NCBI GenBank assembly: GCA_001430745.1
Contig: KQ481955.1
Location: 1,116,362-1,174,393, forward strand
Direction of reading: 5' to 3'
From: Auxenochlorella pyrenoidosa
Taxonomy: Eukaryota; Chlorophyta; Trebouxiophyceae; Chlorellales; Chlorellaceae
Length of the DNA stretch: 58,032 bases
Both the position numbers and the translations under genes were made by a program. Below are positions 32,212 to 44,800 of the stretch, piece by piece. The notes under the pieces are model-generated. The model did no database searches, was not told where the DNA came from, and saw only the letters and a program-made list of their open reading frames with translations. Position 1 is the stretch's first letter; the number at the start of each line of letters is the position of its first letter.

Positions 32212-35200
32212 TCAGGCTGCCTCAGCAAAGCCAACACGGGCGTTGCCATAGTCGAAGACTGCGTGGCAGGAGAGGTGGAGAAGGGGGGAGTGAGCTGGGA
32301 GAAACCAAAGCGAGCCGCACCGATGCGGGACCTGCACGGTGTGAAGCCGCAGCATGCAGGCTTCTGCTTCCTCTCCCCTTCCCTCCCGCCACCTCGCTTC
32401 CGAGCGGCTGCGGCCCATGCGGGCCGTGCAGCTGGGCAAGGAGCACCCTGGAGGGCAGCTGCCCATTGAGCAGGCAGGCATGCCCGCGCCCACCTGTGTG
32501 GTAGGGGCCGATGAACATATCGCCCAGGATCCACAGCGGGCCCAGCGGGGGAGGCACATCCAGCCCCATGAAGCCGCTCACGCACTGCTCCTCGCCCATG
32601 GCGCCCACCTGCGAGGGGGGGGGGGGGGAGGGGGGGGCGCAGCGCATGGGGCGCGGCAGCGGGCAGCGGCATGGGCGCGCACGCAGAGGCATGAGCGCGC
32701 GCACAGAGGCATGAGCGCAGGCGGGGCCTGCGCAGAGGAGCGCCCCGCACGCGCCGTGCTCGGGGGTGGAGGGCGAGTCGGAGGCCGCGTGCAGCCGGCA
32801 CGTGGTGTGCGACAGTGCCCACGCCTGGGCCGCAGCCAGGGCACCGCCACAAGAACGCTGCAGGCCCCACCCCCACCCCCACCCCAACCCACACACCCCA
32901 CCCACCACCACACACACACACACAACGCACACCACCAACACCAACACCACCCCCCGGCTGTTCTGGCCGTGGGCGCAGAGACGCGCCGGGCGGTGCTGCC
33001 GGGCGCACCTTGAGCACGTACTGGTCGGGCCGCAGGGTGAAGTCCTTGCCGGAGATGGTGAAGGTGATGGAGGGCATGGTGTGCAGCCGCTTGCAGTCCA
33101 CCACTGCGCACCAGGGGGCAGGGTGTGGTGTGGTGTGGTGTGGTGGGGGTGGGGTGCCGGGGGGTTGGGGGGCAGCGGTGCAGCGCGCGTGAGGGCAGCG
33201 AGCTCGGACTGCCAGGCGTGGCAAGCAGCTGCCTTGGGCCTGCCTGTGCCGCACCTTGCGCACCCAGAGCACCCCCTGCATGCGCATCCTCCTGCTGTCG
33301 GGTGTCGCTGCAACCGCATTAGGACTCAGGCGGCGCCGCAGCGAGACCCAACAGCAGGAGGCGCGCATGCACGCGGAGCTCTGGGTGCGCAGGGGGCGGC
33401 ACAGGCTGACGGCAGCGCCAGGTCAGGCAGCCCTCGTGACTGGCTGGCTGGCCCTGCAGCTGCCCAGGCGCACCAGACTCGCCGCCGCTGCCAAAGGAGA
33501 AGGTCTCGCAGGCGCGGTCCAGCTGGTGCAGGATCTGTGGGGACCGGGTGGGAGGGGAGGGGTGGCGGGTTGAGAGGTGGCTGGGGAAGGGACGGCAGCC
33601 AGCAGAGAAAGAATGCTGGCCGGTGCGAAGTTGAGGCGCGACGCGCCAGGGCAGAAACAGCGTGCACGCAACGCCGGGGAATAGTGGCCTGTGACCTTGG
33701 GCAGACTGCCAGCAGTCAGGGCCGAGCTGGATGCATGCGCAGGGCTTGGTGGCTTGCCCAGCCTGCTCAGGGCAGCCCACTAATGTGATGTGCTAGAGCA
33801 GCATCCCCACAAAGCGCCCAGCAGTCCCGACAGGTGGCGCCCGCCCACCTGCGCCATGGTCTCGTTGTTGGCCAGCGCAATCTTGATGTACTGCACCACA
33901 AACTCGCACATCTGGCAGCCGTCGTTGGCCACGCTGCCGCCCGGCTGGCCCGCGCCGGCGGCGCCGGCGCTGCCGCCCTGGGCGCCCTGGGCGCCGGCCG
34001 TCAGGCTGGCCTGCTGCCCGGCGCCGTGCATCTTGAGCAGGCGACGGTACTGCGCGCTCTTGGACAGCACGCGGCGGTCCTCGCCGGTGCCTGCGGTACC
34101 GCCCGACAGCGCAGGGTGGCAGGGTACGGGGCGACACCGCTCGCACAGGCTCTCTACGATTTCTTCGGAGGCGCAACGCCAGGCCGCCAGCACCTCCACG
34201 AGGCATTCCAAGGTGCCTGGAAGCCTCACTGGCAAGTGCACAGGCCGGTGCAGGCGGGCCCCCAATAGCTTGCCAGCTTGGCAGCGGGCCACTGCAGTAA
34301 CTGCTCGGCTGGCGACGCACACAGTGCAGCCTGCCACAGAGCTCACCCGCTGCGCTGCAGAGGCCCACGCTCTGGCAGACGGCCTGGGGCGGCATGTCAT
34401 TGATGATCTTGATGATCTGCGGGGAGGAGGACGGGTGAGAGGAGAGAAGGCGAGTGTTGTAGCACAGGCAAATCCGGGTGGGGCGCAGCACGTGCCGTCA
34501 CGTTCTGCGCCCTTGCGTGCCTGCAGGGAGACTTCTCGCCCCAGCTAAAGCTGCTGCACGGCGTGCACTGACCCTTTTTATCCCTAAACAGCACCCCCAA
34601 CATCAACGGCACGTGCGACAGGCCAGAACCCTCGGCCATGGGGGCAGCAGCAAGGGCAGCAGGGCGTGCAGGCAGGCAGGGGCGCGGCTGCTCCTCTGCA
34701 CCCTCCAGGCAGGGACGGCGCTGCTGGCCTTGGCTGCTTGCCTGCGGCAGGTACTGGTGCACCATCTCCTTGCACTGCTCCACCAGCACGGGCTCGGCAC
34801 CAATGGCCTGCGGCAGGGCAAGGGCGAGGCGAGTGAACACCAGAGGCATATGGCCCTCAGCACAGGGTCGCCGATGAGAAGGCGTGCTCCCCCTGTGCGG
34901 CCTGCCCGCACAGCGCCGCCACTCGCCCAGCGGAAGGCGCCCGCCGCCCCAGGGCTGCCCCAGCCACGGTTGATGCCAACAGCTGGCGTGCCAGCACAAC
35001 GCGCAGCGGTAAGCAGCACCAGCACTCCGAACAGGCGCCGGGCCTGGTGCGCCCACCCACCGCGTTGATCTCATCGATCACCTCCGGTGGCCCCACCAGC
35101 AGCGAGGTGCCGGTGTCGGCGATGGCCTGCACCCGGGCGGGGCGGGGTGGGGTGGGGGTGGGGGCATGAGGGGCAGGGCATCAGGAGAGTGTGCTGCCTG

Positions 35201-37497
35201 GCAGGGCGACACAGGGCCAAGGCAGCCAGAGGCAGGAGGGTCACAGGCTCGTAAAGAATTAGATTCCAAGGCGCAGCAGGCGTGCGCTCTACGGCACGAG
35301 CTGCGCCGTGCCGCGGCCCCCCTTGCCTGGCAGCCGCCGCTGCAAAAACGCCCGCCGCCCTCCACCTCCATGCCGTCCATCTTGAACTGCCAGAAGCCGC
35401 GGCGGGTGACGGGCGCCCTGCGCGGCGGGCGTGCGCACACAGAGCAGGCGTTGATGTGAGCCGGCAGGGGTGCGCTACCTGCCTGCCTGCCTGCCTGCGT
35501 ACGCCCGCGCTTCTTGTCCAGATGCAGATCCAGCGGCCCCGTACGGCCCATTCGGGGCCCAAGCCCCCTTTTCCACCAACCCACCCACCCACCCACCCCT
35601 GGGCCCACCCCTCACCAGGTGTGCTCCCCCACAAAGTGGTCGGGGTCCACGCCGCCCAGCACCAGCTCGCCGCCCTCAATGCCCTCGCCCTGCGGGGCCC
35701 GGGGACGGCACGTTAACGCGCGCTGCTTGGTGGGCCAAGGCCAGCAGGCAGGGGAGGGGCCGGCCCACCGCCGTTGCGGGCCTCGCCACTGCAGTTGTTG
35801 CGCTGCATGGGCGTCTGGCATGCGCTTCCCCTGGCTGGAGTGCAGCGCAGCTGCGCCGCAGCCAGAGGATGCATACGCCGGGCGCTGAGCAGCACAACAA
35901 TAGCGGTGGCCAGGCCTGCAACCCGGGGCATGCACCCCGCAAGCCCGGTTGGCGCTCGAACAGCATCAAACGGCAAAATCAAAAGGAAGAAACACATTCA
36001 AAAGAAAACCATCTTGCCTTGCGGTTGAGCCAGAAGGAGAAGACGGGCTCGGGCAGCAGCTTCTGCTCCAGCATCATCTGGAAGGGGGGGGTGGCCTTGG
36101 CCACAGAGATCTCGGGGAAGCCCATGCCCTGCAGGGGGCCGTGGTGTGGTGTGGGTGTGGGTGTGAGCGTGGGTGAGCACGCATCGAGGCAGAGCTGCGG
36201 CAGACGTGCACCTCAGGGTTCCTTATCGGTACAGGCACCACAGAGCAGTAAAATTGGCAGGCCTTCCGGGCCGCACAGCAGCAGAAGCAGCAGCGCCGTT
36301 GTCGTCGTCGGCGGCAGCAGCAGCAGCGGCACCAGCACCAGCAGCGCCAGCAGCGCTAGCACCACGTGCGCAGCAGCGGCGGCCTCACCAGGATGCCGTC
36401 GAAGCGGGCGGCGATGAAGGCGAGGCTGGGCTCCATGACCGCCTCTGCGAACGTCTGGCCCAGCACCCGGAGGTTGCCCATGGTCAGGGTGTCGCGCGAC
36501 AGGAAGCCAGACAGCCGGCCAGAGCCGTACTGGATGGCAAACTCGCGGCCGTCCTCCTGCAAAGAAGGAGTTGGGAACGGCAGGTGGGGCGGGAAGGGGG
36601 AGGGCCGAGGGTCGGAGGAGGGGCGGGGCAGCAGCTGAGCGCGAGCGCAGCGCTGCACAAATGTGTGCGGGCCGGCAGCAGGCCGTGCGGGGCAGGCACG
36701 ACGGGCCGGGCGACGCTGCGCGCAGCAGGCCGTGACGTGCGGCGCAGCGCAGTGCAGTGCAGCGCACCTTGTAGGTGTGGGAGCGCTCGGCGTAGTACTT
36801 GGAGTGCAGGTAGCAGGCGATAGAGAGGTAAGAGCACTTGGAGGAGGGCACCCACAGGTCAGAGCTGCGAGGGGGGGGGGGGGCCGGGGGCACTGTCGAG
36901 CGGAGGGTGAGCTGGCGAGCCGCCGCCGCCTGCTGGAAACATGGGCTGTGGCGGCATGAGTTGCGTGGGCTCTGCGCCGCGCTTACGCTCCCGAACGTGC
37001 CATCCCAGGCGAATGCTGGCTACAAACTCGGGGCAAGCTTGATGCGACCTGTACCAAGGCTGGGACCCCGAATCTGCTCTCGCCTGCCAGTGTCAAAGAT
37101 GACCTGAAACTTCTGGGGCGGCGTGCCAAGCCCAATCTCTCCATAGTACTGCAGGTGTGGGTCCAAAATCACCAGGCACGCCGAGGTTGGCAGGCGGAGG
37201 TGGCGGCGCCGGCGGGTGTGCGGCAGGAGCCCTAGCCCAGTCAGCCCAACCCTCTCCCGCCCCCGTGCGCCCTCAGCCCACCTGGGCATCCATAAAGTTG
37301 GTGATTGGAATGTCAGTGCCATCGTTGGAAGGCTGGAACGTGAGCAGGGCGCTCTTATTCTTGGCCTGGTGCTCCCGCTGCTCTGGCAGCACCAGCGGCA
37401 TCTTGATCAGAGAGACGCGCAGAGGCGAGCCGCTCTGATCGGCCTGGGCAGCCGCTAGGGCAGCGGCAAGAACCAGCAAAGTAATCATTGCTTTCAT
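32212..37497 (-). CDS. Phytepsin-type aspartic protease with plant-specific insert (A1 pepsin family)
   Basis: Starts at ATG 37497 with a signal peptide ([18 protein letters not shown]) and a short propeptide. Ordered exons: [20 protein letters not shown], then [20 protein letters not shown] (first catalytic DTGS, split by an intron), [17 protein letters not shown] (flap Tyr), [63 protein letters not shown] (second catalytic DTGT). The saposin-like plant-specific insert follows: [32 protein letters not shown], a Gly/Ala-rich stretch, [20 protein letters not shown] and [12 protein letters not shown]. The C-terminal lobe ends [28 protein letters not shown] [12 protein letters not shown], and [15 protein letters not shown]. 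Such enzymes are vacuolar or secreted and acid-activated; the insert can bind membranes. The intron after the first catalytic motif starts GC (GGCAG|GCGAGA at 37083). Divergent from the PsbP gene. Confidence 0.93.
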
Positions 37498-37793
37498 GGC
37501 GTGGAGCGCCTGATCGACAAGCCCCTAGATGATCGGGGCAGCTCCGGCGAGTGTCGAAAGGCATGGCGGGAGGGGCTTTGGGGCCTGCTGCGTTAGACTG
37601 CGTGGCACCGCACGGCACCGCACTGTGGGCGATCTGGCCTTTCTTTCCGCGCGGGCATGTAATTGGAGCGATCTGTTACTGCCGTACTCACACCTCGAGC
37701 GAGAATGGCTGCAACCTACAACCCTGGCGTCTGCAGGAGGGCTTGTAGCGCCCCCTTTGCCCACCCAGGTGACGCTCATGAATTGCCGAAGCT
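37498..37793. promoter_or_regulatory. Divergent promoter region, aspartic protease / PsbP-like gene
   Basis: 296 bp between the two start codons; the only space for both promoters unless they extend into first exons. Confidence 0.35.
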
Positions 37794-39603
37794 ATGTCTA
37801 TCCGACGCGGGCCTATGACTGGCACTGGCTGTGGCACCGCCGCTGCCGCTGCCCATTGCTCAGGCGAGGCTCTGCTGCCACGCTTTCTGTGTGCAGGGCG
37901 GCGCTCACTTTCCGTTGCAGCAGCAGCCAGTAGCAGCAGCCAAGGATGCAGCCACGACTCCAGCAGCCAGCAGGATCAGCAGCCTGCGCTTGCTCGCCGC
38001 CAGCTGCTGTCGGCTGCGCTGCTGGCGCCCGCTGCTGCTGCGCTCATGCCGGCGGCTGCAGCATGGGCAGACGAGGGCGGCTCTGCGGCCGGGTTCACCT
38101 ACACAGATGACCAGGACCTCTTCTCGATCACTGTGCCCGGTGGCTGGGTGCAGGGCAGCGGTGCAATCGGGCAGGAAGGCACACTGACGAGCAACCAGGT
38201 GGGGTGTGGGTGGGCATGTCTGCAAGGCACACCGCAAGCTTGGTCGTGTGCATATGGATGGGCCATGCCAGCCCAGATCTAGCGTTCCTACATTCTGTCT
38301 CTCGCTCACAACTGCCACCCTGGCCCCCCGCACACCTCACACCCCAACCCACTGGGCACCCTACCTGCCAGGCACGCTTCTCCAACGCTGCGGGCCTGCG
38401 CCGCGTGGTGGCGTTCGCGCCTGAGGGCAACCCGGCAGTCAGCGTGGCCGTCACGATCCAGTGAGGCGGCCAGGCTTGTGTCTCGCCCTTCTCGTTGTGC
38501 GCCCTGGTGTTGCTGGCCCACGTTGCTCCACGGGGCTGTGCCGCAGTCGCCAGCGTGGGGCTGTGCAGCTGGAGGAGGAGGGGGACGGGACCTGCATTTT
38601 TGTCAGCTGCAGCCGCACCACCCATCATGCTTCATGCGCTCCTCGTGCATTTCCCTTGGACCGCAGGTTCCTGGCGCCCGACTTCACCAGGATGGGCTCG
38701 CTGGGCACCGCCCAGGACTTTGCCACCGTGAGAGGCGCTGAGGCCAGGGCCGGGATGAGGCAGGCCGAGAGTGTGTGAATCATGCACCGCCCCTGCCTGT
38801 GGGCAGCCAGGCCGCTGCCCCAGCTCCAGGCCACAGGCGGCTTGTTGAGCTGGTCGATACGGCGCCGCCAAAGACACAAGTCTCAGTGACGGCGGTTCCA
38901 TCCCTTTTAAGACGGTGTCCACGATGTTGCGTCAGTGTGGATGCCAAACGCGACTCTGTTCCTTTCTTTCTTTCTTTCTCTTTCTTTCCAGAGCGTGGTG
39001 AATCGCATGGACAACTCGTACGTGCTGCGCCTGCCAGAGTGGCAGCGGCGGCGCGAGGGCCCCGTGCAGGTGCGCTCTGCACCGCCCGCAAGCCGCCCGC
39101 ACAGCTGCTGTCCAGCCATCGCCTGTCCAGCCATCGCCTGTGCTCCGCCTGCCAAGGCCCATGGTCTGCCTGTTGCCCGCACCAGCACCCGCGATGCTCC
39201 GCCCCAACCCCGCAGGTCGCCCGCCTGCTGGATGCCCGGGAGAGCGATGGGCGCTACGTCTTCTCCTACACCGTGCAGAAGGATGGCGAGCCGGAGCGCA
39301 CCGTGTACCAGGCTGTGGCCATTGGCGACGCCGGCCGGTGCGCTGCCTGCTGGACAGCCGCAGTGGGGCAGCTTGCCTGGCAGCAGGAGTCCTGTGCCAA
39401 CACACCCCAGCTGCGGATTGGCCGGGGACTTTGGAGCGAGGAGCAGGCTTCAAATCTGCACCCCTGCACCCTCCATGCCCCGCAGCTACCACCGCCTCTT
39501 CACCGTCAACGCCACCTGCACCGCCCCCGACAAGGCCAAGTATGGGGCCGTGCTCGACGAGATCGTGAAGAGCTTCCGGCCGCCGCCGGTGGCCATTGTG
39601 TGA
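37794..39603 (+). CDS. PsbP domain-containing thylakoid lumen protein
   Basis: ATG at 37794 opens a bipartite chloroplast-lumen targeting sequence: a Ser/Ala/Arg-rich transit region, then a twin-Arg element (ARRQLLSAALLAPAAAALMP) ending AAAWA before the mature start DEGGSAAGFTYTDDQD. Six exons read in order: TDDQDLFSITVPGGWVQGSG, NAAGLRRVVAFAPEGNPAVS, FLAPDFTRMGSLGTAQDFAT, SVVNRMDNSYVLRLPEWQRR, VARLLDARESDGRYVFSYTV, YHRLFTVNATCTAPDKAKY and a final EIVKSFRPP ending at TGA 39601. This is the PsbP-like fold of the photosystem II extrinsic protein family. It resembles a PPD-type paralogue more than PsbP itself, and its exact role in PSII or NDH assembly is not readable. The fourth exon is preceded by a CTTT-repeat polypyrimidine tract. 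Confidence 0.85.
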
Positions 39604-39853
39604 GCCGGCCAGTTGCAGGCGCTCAGGCACGGCGCTCAGCCCTCTCACATTTCACTGCTGGGACCATTGGCTGAGTTGTTGTTGGACGCAGATCTGGCTG
39701 GTCGATTACTGTCACACAAGCATCAAGGAATGAACCCAAAGCGGTCAACATTTCGTTTCACTGATGCTGCAAAGCAGCAGCGGCATGCGTCATGGGCGGC
39801 GTGTGCTTGCACACTTAAAATGGCATTCATGAAAGGCTTTTGGCAGCCTGCAC

Positions 39854-41837
39854 TCACTGCAAATTCGATTTATAAGATCGTGGACTGAAGGCTGGGATGA
39901 GGAGAAGGGAGCAAAGTGGGATGAGAACGAAAAGTGGTGAGGTGGAAGCACCGGCATCATCACCTGATTCAATGTAGGCACTGAGCACCAGGTGTTGCGT
40001 GTCACGTCCTGGGGCGCAGCACAGCAAGGATGCGAGCGCTGGCAGTGCGCTGCAGGGGCCCAGCTGCCTTGGTGGTGCAAGGGCGGTTGCCAGCGACTGG
40101 AGCGACGGAGCCCTGGCGACTGCTGTTCTCGGTGCCGATGGCATGCTTCTGGCCTGAGGATGGGGAGGCTGGGCCTGTGCGCGCCTTGCCAGCGCTGCGG
40201 GGGCTTGCAGGCCGGGGGCTGCCGGTGAAGAATGCAGGCAGGGGTGGCCTGCATGGTTGCATGACGAGTGGCATGAGCGCACTGTGAGCCTGCATAGGTA
40301 AACAGGTAAGCCCTGCCTGCATGCTTTCTCCTCTCCCAAGTCATCCTGCTCCCACGCAGGCTGTGTATCCCACCAGTCTGCGCCCGCTTCGTCTGCTCCA
40401 AAGGAGGCTGCCTCGGCCAGCAGCTGGTCTGCCTCGGACAAGCTCTGCTCAAGCTCAGGATCCACACCCTCGCTGCTGGCGCCGCCACTGCTGGCAGCCT
40501 GCGGCGCAGCCGATGTGCCTGCCTGGCCAGTGCCGGGGGTGGCAGCAAAGCTAGGGGCTGCTGCCGAGGCAGAACCAGCGGCGCTGCAAGCATCGCATTT
40601 GGTACAGGTATCAGCTTGCTCGGCGGGGGTGCTGGCTGCATGTGCCGCCAGAGCCACCGCGATGAAGCGCTCGTGGGCCCCAGGATCTGCGATGCTGCTC
40701 TCCAGGCTGCGGCAGGCGGTGCGGCTGGGCGCCATGTGGATGCCCACCTGGGCGGGAAGGATTGCAGTATGGAGAGGTGCCACCGTTGCGCGCAGCTATG
40801 AGCTTTGCTGTTCAAGGAAGCAGGTAGCTGCTGAAGCACGCTCTGCATAGCTGTCACCCCGATGGCACTACAATGACGTCCAGCTGCCCTTGAAATATCA
40901 GGGCACAGCGTCAACGTTCTGTCGTCGCACCGTGGGGGCGAGCACCTCGTGACTGCCGAGGATGGCGCGGGTCTCGTACTCGCCAGTGGTGTTGCTGCCC
41001 TCTGCGCTGCCGGGTGACGCACCTGCTGAGTGGGCAGTGCAGCATGGGCATCTGCTGGCTGCTTCCCCAGGAAGCTGAGTCATGAGCCCCAGCCTGCACC
41101 AAAGCCCAGGCCCTGCTGGCAGTGCCTTGAATCACCTCACCGAGTACCGAGGCGGGCACCATCTTGCCACCTGGACTGCGCTGGCTCATCCAGTTGGCAG
41201 CGGCGGTCCAGGGGAGGCGGAACGCTGCAGAGATGGCGGCTGTCTCCTGCGCCAGATCCTGCTGGCGCCAGTCGGGCCAGTGTGGACAGGAGCAGCGCCA
41301 GTCACGACGAAAGCCAAAAGAGGGCATCCTGTTCTCCAGGCGCTCATGATCGCAGTTCACTAGCACACTCATGTGCGCCCCTTCAGACGCTTGCGCCGCA
41401 TGGCCGTGCACCTGCAGAATGTGTGAGCTCACCAGGCCGTGCACGCCGCTACGGCGCCAGCGGATCTCGTCCTCGTCCTCCAGCATGCCCCGCAGGTGCG
41501 CCGCAGCCAGGCGCAGCTCGTCGCTGCGCGCGCCGCCCTGCTCGGCCGCCCAGTGCTCGGCAAACTGCAGGCGCCACGCCGCGGCTGCCACCTGCAGCGG
41601 AATGGAGGGACGGGAGGTCTGTGATGCATGAAAGGAATGCTGTGCTTGCTGCGGTTCGAGTCTGGCACTGCAAACTGGGAGGGGGGGGGGGGGGGGGGGG
41701 GGGGGTTAGTGTGCGCTTCCCAGGGTGCCTGCCGTGCTGCCGCTCACCTCATGCCGGTAGAGCCGGCGGCCATGGAAGGCCAGCTTGGCCTGCAGCAGAG
41801 GATGCGGCAGCAGGAGTGTCTCCCGAGGCCACATGGG

Positions 41838-41873
<36 letters not shown>

Positions 41874-44800
41874 CAAGCGGGCAGGCAGGCACGCAGGCAG
41901 GCAGGCAAGCAGGGTCCAATTGACGGGCTGGCAAACGGCAGGGAGAGGCATGCCAGCTGCCCACCTGCAGCTCCAGCAGCTCTGCCTCAGCAGCGGGTGC
42001 CGCGTTGCCCAGCAGGGGGCAGGTGTTGGAGATGTGCTCGGCGGGGATGGGCGAGGAGACGTCCTGCGGGTGGGCACCCCGGGACCGGCCCATGGGCGCA
42101 CAGCAGGCCGGCGGCATGCATTGTTGCTACGACGCAGACTCTGCATACCCTCCACCCCCTGCTGAGGCCCCCACTCTCACGTGCAGCACCAGCATCAGGC
42201 GCCCCGTGTCTGGCTTCACGTACGTGCTCTGCACCTGCGCAAGGTGAGCAGGTTTGGCAAGGGTGGCAGGGCGACGGAACTCAGCGGACCGAACACCAGT
42301 CAAAGGGGCAGGCCAGCAGCTGCCATACCGCAGATCATTGCCGAACATCGCTCCCGACATTCCCTGCTGCAAGGCAGAGGCTTGTGTTCACCTGGCGCAG
42401 CTTGTAGGCCTTGTCCACCAGCAGGCGGACTACCGCCCCCGCCAGCACCGAGGGTGCAGCCGTGCTGGGGTCGTCCCCCACTGCTGTCTGCTTTAGCAGC
42501 ATCTCCACTGGTGCCAGCTTGCGCATGAGGGCACGCGCGACGAAGCAGGTGCTGCGTGCAGAGCAGGATGGAGTGGCAGTGCGTTTACAATGGCAGGCGA
42601 GCGCTCGCGGTCAAACACGCCTTCTCAGACTCTCCACGGAGAGCAGGACTACTTCAAGACCCTGCTGCACCCCAACCCCCACCCCACCCACACCTGAGGT
42701 TCCAGGCATCAACAGCGGCGTACACCTCGCGCGGGTCGAGCTCTTCCTCGCCCTCATCTAAAACATTAGTTTTGGGGATGACGGCATGTGGAGGGCGTTT
42801 TTAGGAGTTATTTTTGGTGTCAGCGTTGCCTGTACAGGGCTATGATGAGCTTTTTCAAAGCTGCCAGGCCTTGCCACACCTGTCTGCAGGATGTGCTGCA
42901 TCCAAGCGGTGACGCACAAGGTACACCCGCCGCCCCCTGAGCCATGCACCGCCTCAAGCCTGACCCACCTTCTGTCCCGCTGTCGCCATCCAGCGCCTCT
43001 GCGACCACCAGGGGCTGCCCCTCATCTGGGGCACCACGGTCCCAGGCGGGCACAAAGGAGCGGCCCGCCAGCGCAGCCTCGATGTTGGAGAAGATGGAGT
43101 GGATCTGCCGAGGGAGTGTGCACATGAAGGGAAGAGTGGAATTCAGGGTGCTTAGCAGATGCCTTCATGCCAGGGCAGCCAGGTAACTAAAAACAAACCC
43201 GGTCCTGCAATTTAACCACAGCAGCGCCTGGTCATACCCCACGCCCTGGACTCACCACTGGTGGCATCGCCACAGGTGGGCCGGCAGACACCAGCCTCTG
43301 CACTTGCGCAGCCACAGCGGCCTGTGGCGCAGACGCCTCGGGCTCAGCAGCCTGAGCAGGCAGCCCTGGCTGACCAGGGCAGAAGGTTGCAGCTGCGGGG
43401 TTGAGCCGCTTGGGAGAGGGCGGCACGCCATCACGGCCCACCAGGCTGTCGGGAAGGCAGGGAACAGCGCCGACATGCCGGCAGGCGCCCGTCGCTGGCA
43501 CAGGCGGTGGCTGCTGCCCGCCCACTGCCGACGGCCAGTCATCCCTCCCAGGAGGGCCCAAGTGCGGGCCAAGGAAGTTGAAGGGCGGAGCCGTTGGGGG
43601 CCGCGGAGGTGCTGGAGCAGTGTGTGGTGCGGCGGCGGGGCATGGCGGCTGGGAAGGCACCGGCGGAGCCCAGCAGTGCGGAGGTGGCGGGTAGGCAGGG
43701 TGGTAGCCAGGCGGCAGCATGTGCATGGTGCGCTGCATGTCCAGTGGGAATGGGGGCTTGTTCAGGAGGTTGAATCCAAGCCACACCCTGAGCAGCAGCG
43801 AGTTGATGCGTGCAGGTGGGCTCGAGCTTGGGCTGCACCTCACCAGGTGGGCGGGCCTGGGGCCTGCGTAGAGAGGCCGCATGGTCACTGCCTCTCGCTG
43901 CTGCTGCGCCGAGGACATCTGGTGCTGCTGGGACAGTGGGCGTGGTGGCAGCCCACATGGCGCTGGCAGCGGTGCCAAGGGTACAGCAGGCAGCGCCACA
44001 AGCTGGGGTGGCCTGACTGCTGGGCCCGGCGGTGCTGCAGACAAGGTCTGTGCCTGCTGATACTGCTGCTGCTGCTGCACGGGTGCTGGCATGAACTGTG
44101 GTCCAGCTGGCACGGCGTCGAGCAGCAGTGGCGGTGCCGCGGGCAGCGCCGCCACCTGCTGCCCGTGCAGGGGAATCGACACCAGGTGGAACGCGGGCAT
44201 ATGGCCCTCCACAGCAGCCCTCTGGGTCACTGCATCCAGGGCTGCATGGGCCTGCTGCAGCGTGCTGAACAACACAGATGACTGCAAACAGGGATGGCAG
44301 TTGAGGGCATTGGGCACATTCAAAAAGCACCAAGGACCAGGCCGAGCACCGTCTTCAGACCTGTGCAGGCATGGCAAGAGTATGCTTTGCACATAGACAC
44401 TAGCTGTTATGTGCGCAGACCTACCTTCTCCTGCCCTGGCACATCCACGTTGCTGCTGATCTGCAGCGGCCGGAAGTACCAAACCAGCTGCACCACAGCA
44501 TCGTGCGACAGGCCTGCAGACAAAGCAATAGTTGGCACGGGGGATTCCTTCAGTCGCGCCGTTCGCCAATGAGACCTTCCTCATAATGGGAAGGATGCAA
44601 CCGTACCCCTCATCTCACCAGGGCCATGCGGCACGATGAGCAGGTGGTGCATGGGTGGCGGCGCGTCAGGAAGGTGAGCGGGCACTGCAGGTGCCCCTGC
44701 CACGGCTGCCATAGTAGCAAGGTCTGCAACGCCTGCCACCGTGTCAGGGTGAGAAGGGCTTGCGTTCTGGACGTCCAGGGCCTGCTGTCTGAGGGCAGGA

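Noticed and set aside
33120..33170. GTGTGGT repeats resembling telomeric or regulatory DNA
   Set aside because: Simple intronic low-complexity sequence; no array of TTTAGGG-type units.
34583..34589. CCCTAAA, a plant telomere-repeat unit
   Set aside because: A single copy near the protease exons, with no tandem array; chance occurrence.
41645..41665. GGTTCGAGTC resembling a tRNA T-arm
   Set aside because: No acceptor, D or anticodon arms could be folded around it on either strand.
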